Source of the DNA: Ruminococcus sp.
GTDB taxonomy: Bacteria > Bacillota > Clostridia > Oscillospirales > Ruminococcaceae
Direction of reading: 5' to 3'
DNA length: 35,131 nt
Assembly: GCA_012718885.1 (NCBI GenBank)
Contig: JAAYBK010000119.1
Location: 1-35,131 of the forward strand
In this document: piece after piece, positions 8,853 through 18,822 of the stretch
How positions within the stretch are numbered: the first letter of the stretch is position 1
Layout of the letters: every line of letters starts with the position of its first letter
Translations under genes and position numbers: made by a program
The notes under the pieces: model-generated
Seen by the model: only the letters and a program-made list of their open reading frames with translations
What the model was told of the DNA's origin: nothing
Database searches by the model: none

Positions 8853-11267
8853 ATGCAGTACGGACATTTTGACCTTGAAAACAAAGAGTATGTCATCACT
8901 GATCCTGCGACCCCTGCACCCTGGGCGAATTATCTCGGAGACCCTGAATACGGTGCAATGATATCCAACAATGCGGCAGGCTACAGCTTCGTAAAATCCG
9001 GAGCAAACGGACGTATCTCACGTTTCCGCTTCAATTCCGATATGGCTCTGCCCGGACGCTACATCTACATCCGTGACAACGATTCCGCCGATTACTGGTC
9101 AGCTTCATGGCAGCCTGTAGGCAAGCCCCTTGACAAGTACAAGAGCGAATGCCGCCACGGTACAGCATATACGATAATTTCTGCCGAGTATGCCGGCATA
9201 AAGTCAGAGACTACATATTACGTTCCCTACGGAAAAACATATGAAGTTTGGCGTGCAAATATCACAAATAATTCCGACAAGGAGAGAAAACTCTCCGTTT
9301 TCGGCTTCGTTGAGTTCACAAACGAGCCCAACTATGAGCAGGATCAGGTAAACCTCCAGTATACCCTCTTCATTACACGTACAAGCTTCGAGGAGAACCG
9401 CATAATCCAGCATATGAACGAGAATACAGGCTTCGATGAGACCGGCTCCAACCACAAGGAGCGCTTCTTCGGAATGGTAGGACAGCCTGTTTCCGGATAC
9501 AACGGCTCTCTCAGCAACTTCATCGGCCCATACAGAACATTCTCAAACCCTATTGCTGTTGAAAAAGGAAAGTGTGACGGAGTCATGAACTTCAACTCCA
9601 ATTCCTGCGGCGCTCTCCAGAGCGACATCACTCTTGCTCCCGGCGAGACAAAGGAATTCATCTTCATCATGGGACAGAGAAACAGTGCCGAGGCAGCAGC
9701 TATCCTCGACGAGTACAAGACTGCCGGCAAGGTAGACGCTGAGGTAAAGCAGCTCAGAGACTACTGGCACAGCCAGCTCGAAAACTTCCAGGTAGAGACT
9801 CCTTCAGAGGAGTTCAACAATATGATAAATGTATGGAACGCTTACCAGTGCTTCATCACATTCATCTGGTCAAGAGCAGCTTCATTCGTATACTGCGGCC
9901 TCCGCAACGGCTACGGCTACCGTGATACAGTTCAGGACATCCAGGGTATCATCCACCTTGCTCCTGAAATGGCAGCAGACAAGATCCGCTTCATGCTCTC
10001 CGCTCAGGTAAGCAACGGCGGCGGTCTCCCGCTTGTTAAGTTCAACCACAACGCCGGTCACGAGACCTGCCCTGACGAGAACGACGAGCACAGCGTTTAC
10101 GCTAAGGAGACAGGACATCCTTCATACCGTGCAGACGACGCTCTCTGGCTCTTCCCCACTATCGTAAAGTACCTCGGTGAAAGCGGAAACAAGGCTTTCC
10201 TGGACGAGGTCATCACATATGCAGAAGAGGGCGGCGGTGAGGCTACCGTTTACGAGCACCTCAAGAACGCTATCCGCTTCTCTATGGAGCGTCTTGGCAG
10301 CCACGATATGCCTGCCGGTCTCCACGCTGACTGGAACGACTGTCTCCGTCTTGGAGCACAGGGCGAATCAACATTCGTTGCATTCCAGCTCTACTACGCT
10401 ATGAACGTTATGAAGGAGCTGGCAGAGCTGAAGAACGACAGCGAATACTCAGCTTACATCGACGGCGTAAAAGCAAAGCTTGCTGATGCACTCGGAAAGT
10501 GCTGGGATGACGACAGATTCATCCGTGGTATCCGTGAAGACGGCGTTGTCGTAGGTGCAAAGAAGGATCCCGAGGCAAATATGTGGCTCAACCCACAGAG
10601 CTGGTCCGTTATCTCACGCTTTGCTTCCGACGAGCAGGCTGAAAAGGCTATGCGCAGCGTTCACGATATACTCAATACACCTTACGGTGCAAAGCTTCTT
10701 GATCCGCCTTATAAGTACCACCACTTTGAAGGTGCTCTCATGCAGGTATTCAACCTTGACACAAAGGAAAACGGCGGTATCTTCTCACAGTCACAGGGCT
10801 GGCTGATACTTGCTGAGGCTCTCCTCGGCCACGGCGACCGTGCATTCGAGTACTTCATGGAGAGCTCACCTGCTGCTATGAACGACAAGGCTGAGATAAG
10901 AGTTATGGAGCCGTATGTACACGGCCAGTTCACAGAGTCAAAGGCTTCTCCTTACGAGGGACGTTCACACGTTCACTGGCTCACAGGTACAGCTTCAACA
11001 GTCATGGTTGGCTGCGTAGAGGGTATCTGCGGTATGAGACCTGATCTTGACGGACTTCTTATCGATCCTTCTATCCCTGCTTCATGGGACGGCTTCAAGA
11101 TCCGCAAGAACTTCCGTGGAAAGAAGCTCAACATCACTATCGACAACTCCGCACACGTACAGAGCGGCGTAAAGAGCGTTACTCTCAACGGAACAAAACT
11201 GGACAGCAATTATATCCCCGCAGACAAGCTTGCCGACACAAACGAGATCACTGTAGTATTCGGCTGA
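8853..11267 (+). CDS. GH94 glycoside phosphorylase, cellobiose phosphorylase-like (intracellular)
   Basis: N-terminal MQYGHFDLENKEYVITDPATPAPWANYLG...NNAAGYSF and catalytic-acid region GLHADWNDCLRLG; no signal peptide; C-terminal HVHWLTGTASTVMVGCVEGICGMRPDLDGL. Confidence 0.92.
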   Translation: MQYGHFDLENKEYVITDPATPAPWANYLGDPEYGAMISNNAAGYSFVKSGANGRISRFRFNSDMALPGRYIYIRDNDSADYWSASWQPVGKPLDKYKSECRHGTAYTIISAEYAGIKSETTYYVPYGKTYEVWRANITNNSDKERKLSVFGFVEFTNEPNYEQDQVNLQYTLFITRTSFEENRIIQHMNENTGFDETGSNHKERFFGMVGQPVSGYNGSLSNFIGPYRTFSNPIAVEKGKCDGVMNFNSNSCGALQSDITLAPGETKEFIFIMGQRNSAEAAAILDEYKTAGKVDAEVKQLRDYWHSQLENFQVETPSEEFNNMINVWNAYQCFITFIWSRAASFVYCGLRNGYGYRDTVQDIQGIIHLAPEMAADKIRFMLSAQVSNGGGLPLVKFNHNAGHETCPDENDEHSVYAKETGHPSYRADDALWLFPTIVKYLGESGNKAFLDEVITYAEEGGGEATVYEHLKNAIRFSMERLGSHDMPAGLHADWNDCLRLGAQGESTFVAFQLYYAMNVMKELAELKNDSEYSAYIDGVKAKLADALGKCWDDDRFIRGIREDGVVVGAKKDPEANMWLNPQSWSVISRFASDEQAEKAMRSVHDILNTPYGAKLLDPPYKYHHFEGALMQVFNLDTKENGGIFSQSQGWLILAEALLGHGDRAFEYFMESSPAAMNDKAEIRVMEPYVHGQFTESKASPYEGRSHVHWLTGTASTVMVGCVEGICGMRPDLDGLLIDPSIPASWDGFKIRKNFRGKKLNITIDNSAHVQSGVKSVTLNGTKLDSNYIPADKLADTNEITVVFG

Positions 11268-11308
11268 TCTCACTTAGCTGAGCACAGAGGTGCTCCGGGA
11301 GGTATGCC

Positions 11309-11698
11309 ATGAAAGATAAGCTGCTGAAAAAGATCGCCGATATCAGGAAATTCCTGCTGAATCCTCATCTTGTGCTTTGTTATGCCATAGCGTGGATAAT
11401 CACCAACGGCTGGGCATACATCGGCATCGGAGTCGGTTCATACTATGATATAGAATGGCTGAAAAACATATCGGTAGCATATCTTGCAATACTATGGTCC
11501 CCCTTCTGCTTTGAGCTTATAGCAACACTTATAATCACCATTGCCCTTATGAAGCACCTTTTTCCACAGGATAAGGAAACGCTGAAAAGGATACAGGTGT
11601 ATTACAGGTACTACAGGCTGAAAGTCAGAGCATCTAAACGCAAAAAGCGTGAAAAGCGAGAAGAACGGCTTGCAAAATTGAATATACGGCACAAATGA
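11309..11698 (+). CDS. Hypothetical small membrane protein (2 predicted TM helices, basic C-terminus)
   Basis: 129-aa ORF with hydrophobic segments LVLCYAIAWIITNGWAYIGIGV and PFCFELIATLIITIALM, then RASKRKKREKREERLAK. Confidence 0.65.
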   Translation: MKDKLLKKIADIRKFLLNPHLVLCYAIAWIITNGWAYIGIGVGSYYDIEWLKNISVAYLAILWSPFCFELIATLIITIALMKHLFPQDKETLKRIQVYYRYYRLKVRASKRKKREKREERLAKLNIRHK

Positions 11699-11701
11699 TG
11701 A

Positions 11702-11744
11702 AAGAGCCGGGACTATAAGCACAGTGCTTACAGTCCCGGCTCTT
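11702..11744. terminator. Bidirectional terminator between convergent genes
   Basis: Near-perfect palindrome AAGAGCCGGGACT-a-TAAGCAC-a-GTGCTTA-c-AGTCCCGGCTCTT. Confidence 0.8.
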
Positions 11745-11750
11745 ATGGAT

Positions 11751-12611
11751 TTATTCTTCTGTTTTTTTGGTAAGGTCTGGCATTGTACCGTCGCCGTCCA
11801 GCGGGATGGAATTGCCGTCCTCGTCATAGAACACGATATTGTCCACATAGATATTGGACTTATTCTCGCTTCCCCAGCGCATAATCAGGAAGTTTGCACC
11901 CTCCATAGTCTCATCCCAGCACTGTCCGCTGCTTGCGAGCAGGAACTTGAATTCCTGGTGGATAGGGCCGGAATACTCAAAATCGTACTCGCCTCCCTCG
12001 AAGTCCTTGAAGCCGAACCATTTATTCTTGCCGTCACTGTCCAGCTTTGCTGTAGAAGAACCGCCGCCGCCGCAGATAGTACCCGGAACAGTTTTCAGCT
12101 CACCGTTCTCGTCCGTATACTCCTGTGCAACAGCATCGGCATAAAAGTCGAACTCTATGCTCTTCACCTTGGCAAGGTTCTCCTTACCTATGAGCGGAGC
12201 TGCGTATATAGCTATCTTCTGCACTTTACCTTCCATTGGAGTGGTAAAATCGTCGGTGAATTTCAGCATCTTGTTTCCTGCCAGCTCAGCAACAGAGACC
12301 TCACCCTTTGCACAGAACTCGTCATCATCGATTATCTGTACGAAAGCGCAGTTGTCATCGTCGAAGGTAACTGTATTCGGATCGGAAGCTTCTGCCGGAA
12401 CGGGAGGTATAAGTTCCTCGGTAGTGGCTTCGGTAACGTCTTCTGTTACTGCATCTGTGATATCATCAGCAGTTGTATCAGCAGCCGTTGTATCCTGAAC
12501 GGCAGTTGTTTCTGTGCTGCTCTCAGAGGAACTGTCCTTGCTGCCGCAGGAAAACACCAGTGCAGCGGAAGTAACGGCCATAAGGCCGGCAATAATCTTT
12601 TTATACATCAT
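11751..12611 (-). CDS. Secreted lipoprotein, Ser/Thr-rich linker plus beta-rich domain
   Basis: Start MMYKKIIAGLMAVTSAALVFSCGSKDSSSESSTETT: lipobox-like LVFSC; downstream Trp/Gly-rich domain that looks like a carbohydrate-binding fold (inference). Confidence 0.75.
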   Translation of the reverse strand: MMYKKIIAGLMAVTSAALVFSCGSKDSSSESSTETTAVQDTTAADTTADDITDAVTEDVTEATTEELIPPVPAEASDPNTVTFDDDNCAFVQIIDDDEFCAKGEVSVAELAGNKMLKFTDDFTTPMEGKVQKIAIYAAPLIGKENLAKVKSIEFDFYADAVAQEYTDENGELKTVPGTICGGGGSSTAKLDSDGKNKWFGFKDFEGGEYDFEYSGPIHQEFKFLLASSGQCWDETMEGANFLIMRWGSENKSNIYVDNIVFYDEDGNSIPLDGDGTMPDLTKKTEE

Positions 12612-12723
12612 TTTTATTACCTCTTTTTGTTCTTTGTCATACAAGCGTTTTGTTTACACTCATTTTATCACAGATATATTAATTTGTCAATCATTTTTGC
12701 TATAATGTTTTTTTATGCCGATA

Positions 12724-15700
12724 TTATTTTTTCCTATTCTCGTAGACTATCTCCACAACGTCCTTCATCATATCGAACGGGCGAATCTTCGGGGATATTT
12801 TTACCGAAACATAGGACTTTCCGGCGCCGTTGAAAGTTATCCTGCCCTTGTAAGAAGCGGAAAGTCCGGCTATCTGCTCAGTTGAGAGATATTCGGTATA
12901 AAAGTACATAGCGCCGTTTTTCTGAGAGATCTCAGTTATTCCCATATGAGCAGCCTTGTTCCTCAGCAATGAAACGTCAATAAGTCCTACCACAGATTTC
13001 GGCGGTTCACCATAACGGTCTATGAGCTCGTCTATCAGGTCAGTCTTATCGCTGTCCTCATTAACAGTCATTATCTTGCGGTAGATATCGATACGCTGAT
13101 TCAGGCTCGGTATATATTTCTCAGGGATATGTGCGTCGATCTGTATATCCACGAGACATTCCGGGATCTTCTCCGGTCTCTCGCCCTTTTCCTCCGCAAT
13201 AGCCTCCGAAAGCAGCTTCAGGTACATATCGTATCCGACCGCCTCCATATGTCCGTGCTGACGGCCGCCGAGGATACTTCCGGCACCTCTTATCTCAAGG
13301 TCACGGAGAGCGATACGGAATCCGCTTCCGAACTGAGTGAACTCCTTCATGGCGTTCAGTCTCTTTGTGGCTATCTCAGTCAGCACCTTGTCACGCTTAT
13401 AGGTGAAGAAAGCATAGCCCCTGCGGTTCGAGCGTCCCACACGGCCACGAAGCTGATAGAGCTGCGAAAGGCCGAAGCGGTCAGCATCCTCTATGATAAG
13501 CGTATTAACATTCGGAACATCAACGCCGGTCTCTATGATGGTAGTGCAGACCAGTATATCTATCTCGTGCTCCACAAGCTGCTCCCAGATATCGGACATA
13601 TCGTCCTCGCTCATCTGACCGTGTGCATAGGCTATACGTGCATCTGGAAGAAACTCCTGAAGCTTTGCAACACAGCCCTGTATTGTCTCCACACGGTTAT
13701 GGATGTAGTAGACCTGTCCCCCACGGCGAAGCTCACGGACTATCGCCTGAACTATAGTGCCAACGTTATACTCTATCACATAGGTCTGCACCGGATATCT
13801 GTCCTGAGGCGGCTCCTCGATGACGGACATATCACGTATGCCACTCATAGCCATATTAAGGGTACGGGGGATAGGTGTAGCGGAGAGCATGAGCACATCA
13901 ACTCCGGTAAAGCTCTCCTTGAATTTCTCCTTGTGTGCAACGCCGAAGCGCTGCTCCTCATCGATTATGGCAAGTCCCATATCCTTGAACACCACCGACT
14001 TCTGTATTATCTTATGTGTACCGATGATAAGGTCGATGCGTCCCTGCTTCAGCTTTTTGATGATCTCCTCCTGCTGTTTGGGAGAGCGGTATCTGCTGAG
14101 CAGCTCTATATTTACAGGGAAGTGCTCGAATCTGCGGATCGCAGTCTGGTAGTGCTGATATGCAAGAACAGTGGTAGGCGCAAGGATAGCGCACTGCTTT
14201 CCTGCCATAACGCACTTCATAGCCGCACGGAGAGCCACCTCTGTTTTTCCGAAGCCAACATCTCCGCAGAGAAGGCGCTCCATAGGTCTTGCTCTCTCCA
14301 TATCCGCCTTTATCTCGGCAATTGATGTAAGCTGATCGTCGGTCTCCACATATGGGAAGCGCTCCTCAAAATCACGCTGCATCTCATCATCAGGATAGAA
14401 GGCAAAGCCCTGACTCTTCTCACGCTTTGCGTAGAGTGCAATGAGCTCATGTGCCATATCCTTTACGGCTTTCTTGACATTGCTTCTTGTCCTCTGCCAT
14501 TCATTGGAGCTGAGCTTGTTGAGCTTAACGCCGCTGTCATCACGGGGACCGATGTACTTTGACACCATATCAAGCTGAGTTACCGGTATATAAAGCTTAT
14601 CTGTACCGGCATACTGAATGGTGATATAGTCCTTGGTAACGCCGTCCATTTCCAGCTTGCGTATGCCGATGAAGCGGCCTATACCATGTCCGGAATGAAC
14701 TACAAGGTCGCCCTCGGTGATATCCGCAAGGGAGCGTATCTCCTCAGCCTTGTTCTTCTTTTTCCTGCGCTTGCGGACAGAGGAATCCAATGCTCTGCCC
14801 TGAGTTATGAGCACAGTCTTGTTTTCAGGGTATTCAAATCCGCCGGCGAAGCTTCCGGACATGAGCATAACTCTTCCCGGAGCCGGCTCAGCTCCTGACG
14901 AGAGCAGGTCACAGGGAACCCTCTCATCGGCAAGATCCTGCTGTATTATCGGCAGAGTTTTTTCGCTTCCGGCTGCAAGCAGCATCCGGCAGCCTCTGCG
15001 CTTATACTCTGACAGATCCTCCACAAGCTGCTTCATATCTCCGCTCCACGGGGCAGTCTGAATTGCCTCGAAGCTTACCAGCCGGCGGAAGTCGATACGC
15101 TCGCCGCCCTGCATGAAGCTGCTTATGTACAGGCAGACCTTCTTTGAGGCGATATGCTGTATCTCAGGCAGCTCCAGCACATATCCGTCCAGTCCCTTGC
15201 AGAGCTGGCCGTCCTCGATGAGTATCTTCACATCCTCGTTGAATCGTGAGGATATTCCTGCGGCAGAATCCATGACCTCGGAGTAATCGCTGAAAAGCAC
15301 TGCTCCGTCGATATAGTCAAATATTGTAGTAGGCTCGCCGTACACCAGCGGATAATACTTGACACCGTGGGCGAGTATCTCACCGGCTCTGAGCCTGTTC
15401 ACATCCGAACCAAGGTGTTCACGCACCTGCTCCATGTGCTTGCCTCTTACCTTTTTTGCAAGGGCTTCTATCTTGTCCGCCAGCTCATTGCCGTCATACA
15501 GCACCTCGCAGGCCGGTGATATGCTCACGCTTTCAAGAGGATCGGTGCGGCGCTGGGAATCGGTATCGAATTCCGAGATACTGTCTATCTCGTCTCCCCA
15601 CAGCTCTATACGCACCGGCTTATCAGCCTGGACAGGAAAAATATCCACTATCGAACCTCTCACAGAGAACTGCGAAGCACCCTCAACCTTTTCACAGCGC

Positions 15701-16182
15701 TGATATCCGCTCTTTGCAAGTGTAAGGCAGAGCTGCTTCAGGTCTATCTCCTGGCCTGCTGAGAGCTCTGTTCCGGCGGCTATCAGCACTCCCACAGGGA
15801 TGACCGGCTGCATTACCGCTTCAATGCTTCCGCATATGATACTGCACTGTCCCTTCACCGCACGGCTCATTGCGGATATACGCATATGCTCGTACTCGTG
15901 ATTGGAGCTGTCAACCGGAGTGAAGACAAGTTCCTTTGAGGGGAAGAGCACAGCATTTTCTCCTCCGGTCATGGTATTGACATCATCGCAGAGTTTTTTT
16001 GCCTCTGCTTCCGTACCGGTTATAACGAGATGGATCTTTCCCTCCGGCAGGGAGCTTATGAGCTGAGCTCTGTGTATATGGGAAAGCCCCGTCACAGAGA
16101 CGGGTGATATCCTTTTATCTATGGCCTCCGCTATACTTTTATAGCCGGAAAGCTCTGTAAATAGTGCCTTAAAAATATTCAT
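12724..16182 (-). CDS. mfd: Transcription-repair coupling factor Mfd
   Basis: 1152 aa; helicase motifs LLCGDVGFGKTEVA, IDEEQRFGV, LMLSATPIPRTL, QLRGRVGRS; CarD-like GDLVVHSGHGIGRFIGI. Confidence 0.98.
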   Translation of the reverse strand: MNIFKALFTELSGYKSIAEAIDKRISPVSVTGLSHIHRAQLISSLPEGKIHLVITGTEAEAKKLCDDVNTMTGGENAVLFPSKELVFTPVDSSNHEYEHMRISAMSRAVKGQCSIICGSIEAVMQPVIPVGVLIAAGTELSAGQEIDLKQLCLTLAKSGYQRCEKVEGASQFSVRGSIVDIFPVQADKPVRIELWGDEIDSISEFDTDSQRRTDPLESVSISPACEVLYDGNELADKIEALAKKVRGKHMEQVREHLGSDVNRLRAGEILAHGVKYYPLVYGEPTTIFDYIDGAVLFSDYSEVMDSAAGISSRFNEDVKILIEDGQLCKGLDGYVLELPEIQHIASKKVCLYISSFMQGGERIDFRRLVSFEAIQTAPWSGDMKQLVEDLSEYKRRGCRMLLAAGSEKTLPIIQQDLADERVPCDLLSSGAEPAPGRVMLMSGSFAGGFEYPENKTVLITQGRALDSSVRKRRKKKNKAEEIRSLADITEGDLVVHSGHGIGRFIGIRKLEMDGVTKDYITIQYAGTDKLYIPVTQLDMVSKYIGPRDDSGVKLNKLSSNEWQRTRSNVKKAVKDMAHELIALYAKREKSQGFAFYPDDEMQRDFEERFPYVETDDQLTSIAEIKADMERARPMERLLCGDVGFGKTEVALRAAMKCVMAGKQCAILAPTTVLAYQHYQTAIRRFEHFPVNIELLSRYRSPKQQEEIIKKLKQGRIDLIIGTHKIIQKSVVFKDMGLAIIDEEQRFGVAHKEKFKESFTGVDVLMLSATPIPRTLNMAMSGIRDMSVIEEPPQDRYPVQTYVIEYNVGTIVQAIVRELRRGGQVYYIHNRVETIQGCVAKLQEFLPDARIAYAHGQMSEDDMSDIWEQLVEHEIDILVCTTIIETGVDVPNVNTLIIEDADRFGLSQLYQLRGRVGRSNRRGYAFFTYKRDKVLTEIATKRLNAMKEFTQFGSGFRIALRDLEIRGAGSILGGRQHGHMEAVGYDMYLKLLSEAIAEEKGERPEKIPECLVDIQIDAHIPEKYIPSLNQRIDIYRKIMTVNEDSDKTDLIDELIDRYGEPPKSVVGLIDVSLLRNKAAHMGITEISQKNGAMYFYTEYLSTEQIAGLSASYKGRITFNGAGKSYVSVKISPKIRPFDMMKDVVEIVYENRKK

Positions 16183-16217
16183 TCTGCATCTCCGTATGAC
16201 ATTTCATCATCTTCTGC

Positions 16218-16844
16218 TCAGGAATTGAACTTGTTCATTGCCTCATCAGTCTTATCCTGCACCATGAGCTTTATGCACTCGCAGGCATTTTTCACGGACT
16301 GGCTCATCTTCTCCGAATCCTCCTTGCCGAACTTTCCAAGCACCCATTTTGCCAGGTCGTAATCCGGATGAGGCTTCTTGCCAACTCCCATTTTTATGCG
16401 CGGATAATCGTCCCGGCCGGTAAACTCGCAAATGCTCCTGAGACCGTTATGGCCGCCGTGGCTGCCCTTCCTGCGGATACGCAGCTTGCCCGGGTCAAGG
16501 GATATATCATCGCATACTACTATAAGATGCGTAGGATCTATCTTATAGAACTCCAGCGCCTGAACAACTGCCTCACCGCTGTTGTTCATATATGTGGTAG
16601 GCTTCAGCAACAGGCAGCGCTTGCCGCCGATAGTCACATCGGCAGTCTTTCCCTTAAAGCGCAGGCGGTCTATCTTTGTGCCCAGCTCCTCGGCAAGAGC
16701 GTCCAGCACCATAAATCCGGCATTGTGTCTTGTATTCTCATACTCCATTCCCGGATTGCCAAGGCCGGTTATCACATATTCTATTTTACCACCGGCAGAG
16801 GTCGGATTTGAGGAAATACGGTCGAATATATCAAAAATGCTCAT
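16218..16844 (-). CDS. pth: Peptidyl-tRNA hydrolase
   Basis: ITGLGNPGMEYENTRHNAGFMVLD, KPTTYMNNSGEAV, GSHGGHNGLRSI; adjacent to mfd. Confidence 0.97.
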   Translation of the reverse strand: MSIFDIFDRISSNPTSAGGKIEYVITGLGNPGMEYENTRHNAGFMVLDALAEELGTKIDRLRFKGKTADVTIGGKRCLLLKPTTYMNNSGEAVVQALEFYKIDPTHLIVVCDDISLDPGKLRIRRKGSHGGHNGLRSICEFTGRDDYPRIKMGVGKKPHPDYDLAKWVLGKFGKEDSEKMSQSVKNACECIKLMVQDKTDEAMNKFNS

Positions 16845-16855
16845 AGCAGTTCTCC

Positions 16856-17320
16856 TTAAAATACAAATTTCATGCTGTGATACTTGTTTACAGCATCCGC
16901 AAAGCCCAGCTTCTTATACAGAGGATAGCCGTCCTCAGTGGCTTTCAGCTCCACATAGTCAAGTCCCATTGCTTTTGCGTCATCAAGCAGTTCCTTCATA
17001 AGTTTTCCGGCAATGCCCTGTCTGCGGAACGGCTCTTCCGTATAGACATTGAGGACAGTGCCCGTAAGCCCGTTGAGGAAATCCGGATTTGCCGGCTTTT
17101 CAGTCACAAGCAGGAAACAGCAGCTTACGATATGCTCCTCATTTCTTGCGGTATAGACAAAGAGCTCCTTATCCAGCCGGCGCATATAGTAGTCCGGCAG
17201 GCTTGCTGAAATACGCCCTTTCTCTTCCTCAGAAAGGCCGCCGTGATCCTCAGCAAGATACTCCAGCCGCAGCCGAACAAGCTCCGGTATATCATCTGTT
17301 CCAGCTTTGCCGAATATCAT
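16856..17320 (-). CDS. GNAT family N-acetyltransferase
   Basis: LNVYTEEPFRRQGIAGKLMKELLDDAKAMGLDYVELKATEDGYPLYKKLGF: GNAT motif A/B. Confidence 0.9.
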   Translation of the reverse strand: MIFGKAGTDDIPELVRLRLEYLAEDHGGLSEEEKGRISASLPDYYMRRLDKELFVYTARNEEHIVSCCFLLVTEKPANPDFLNGLTGTVLNVYTEEPFRRQGIAGKLMKELLDDAKAMGLDYVELKATEDGYPLYKKLGFADAVNKYHSMKFVF

Positions 17321-18090
17321 AGCTTCTCCCCCATTCCCGGAAGATAATCTATCAGCGGCAGTTCATACCGCTCCGCAATGAGGTGGCACACCTTTATGGG
17401 ATCAGGATCGGAAAGCGCCTCCGGGAAATGAGCGTCACAGCCTATTATCGCCTTGCATCCCAGTTTCTGAGCGATGCTCAGGAATCTGTGGGATGGATAA
17501 TGTCTTCCGTCTCTCACGCCCAGGAGATTTATCTCCACGGGCAGGTCCTTCTCTTTCAGGTACTGGCAGAGCCTTGTGAACTGCTCATCGCAGAGCTGAC
17601 TGCTGCCGATAAAATTCAGCAGATCAGGATGAGCAAGGTACTTGTATCTTCCCGATTCCATGCCCTCAATACAAAGATCCACATAGCGTATCAGATCGGC
17701 CTCATCCGAAGTAGGAGCGCCTGTATACGGCGAAAAAGGCTCCCGTTCATTAGTATGCTGTCCGAGTATCATGTAGTCGACCGGATAGTCCTTCAGCAGA
17801 GCATCCTGTGCTTCCATCTGATCCGGGATATACTCCGCCTCGAAGCCTATATATATGGTGATATCCTTTTCGTACTCCTTTTTCAGGCTCAGCAGCGATG
17901 AGAAATAGCCGTCCAGCTCCGAGGGAAGCATCCTCGAACCGGAAACATAGCCGTCATCGTATATCCACGGGCAATGATCCGAGAAGCCCAGAACCTTCAT
18001 CCCGGAGGATATGGCGTGCTCAACATATTTCCTGTCCTCGCCTCTTGCATGGCCGCAGCGGCTGGTATGGGTATGGTAATTTGCAAACAT
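17317..18090 (-). CDS. PHP-domain phosphoesterase (histidinol-phosphatase-like)
   Basis: MFANYHTHTSRCGHARG...GFSDHCPW...GFEAEYIPD...LGQHTNE...DAHFPEA: PHP metal-ligand motifs. Confidence 0.88.
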   Translation of the reverse strand: MFANYHTHTSRCGHARGEDRKYVEHAISSGMKVLGFSDHCPWIYDDGYVSGSRMLPSELDGYFSSLLSLKKEYEKDITIYIGFEAEYIPDQMEAQDALLKDYPVDYMILGQHTNEREPFSPYTGAPTSDEADLIRYVDLCIEGMESGRYKYLAHPDLLNFIGSSQLCDEQFTRLCQYLKEKDLPVEINLLGVRDGRHYPSHRFLSIAQKLGCKAIIGCDAHFPEALSDPDPIKVCHLIAERYELPLIDYLPGMGEKL

Positions 18091-18201
18091 GATACATCTT
18101 CCTTTCTTCTTTATTATATCATGTCCGGAAGAATATTTCAACAGTCAAAGCGAGCGTCCTATACTGAAAAAAGGAAGAGCAAGGGACTATGGGAAAGAGA
18201 T

Positions 18202-18236
18202 CGGGGAAGTATCTTTCTGAGAAAGATACTTCCCCG
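18202..18236. other. Long perfect hairpin (16-bp stem, 3-nt loop) in the intergenic region
   Basis: CGGGGAAGTATCTTTC tga GAAAGATACTTCCCCG; no good U-tract on either side. Confidence 0.8.
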
Positions 18237-18320
18237 GGTAAATAGAATTTATTTCTGTATGAGCATCACGCTCAGACTATGTCGGTGAACTGATGACCGC
18301 TATTCTTAAAGCAGAACAGC

Positions 18321-18785
18321 TCAGCTTCTTTTCAGGTATTCTCTTACCTTTTCAAATATCCTTGACTTTATTTTCAGCGGCGGAATATTTTCAGGCAGCT
18401 CATCAATGGGAAAAAATCTCTGCATCGAAGCCTCTTCCTCCTGCACCCTCATGCTTCCGGCAAAATCACGGCAAATATACAATATCACCGCAAGATATAC
18501 CTGATCGCCGTTTGGATATTCATAGAAGGAATCCTCGCCTGACAGGTCCATGAAAAATTCCAGTTCTCCGCACAGGAGGCCGGTCTCTTCCATTACCTCC
18601 CTACGGGCACATTCCTCGAAGCTCTCACCGAGCTCCATTGAACCTGCCGGATAATCCCAATAGCCGTTGTCTGTGCGTTTTTGAAGCAATATCTCATCGT
18701 TCCCGTTTATAATTATAACTCCTGCACCGGCCATAATAAGAGGTCTGCTGCCGATATTACGGCGAAGCTCCAAAATATATCCCAT
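18321..18785 (-). CDS. NUDIX hydrolase
   Basis: GSMELGESFEECARREVMEETGLLCGE: Nudix box GX5EX7REUXEEXGU. Confidence 0.95.
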   Translation of the reverse strand: MGYILELRRNIGSRPLIMAGAGVIIINGNDEILLQKRTDNGYWDYPAGSMELGESFEECARREVMEETGLLCGELEFFMDLSGEDSFYEYPNGDQVYLAVILYICRDFAGSMRVQEEEASMQRFFPIDELPENIPPLKIKSRIFEKVREYLKRS

Positions 18786-18822
18786 GCTGTTTCCTCCGTT
18801 ATGCGATACTTATAAAACTATT

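Noticed and set aside
9204-11273. Several minus-strand ORFs (9204, 9344, 9543, 9882, 10973, 11082)
   Set aside because: All antisense to the GH94 gene, overlapping each other, no domains.
11724-12833. 369-aa plus-strand ORF
   Set aside because: Antisense to the well-supported lipoprotein gene and spans its promoter and a terminator; composition is not protein-like.
13129-14325. 398-aa plus-strand ORF
   Set aside because: Entirely antisense to mfd, with no recognisable domain; shadow ORF from codon bias.
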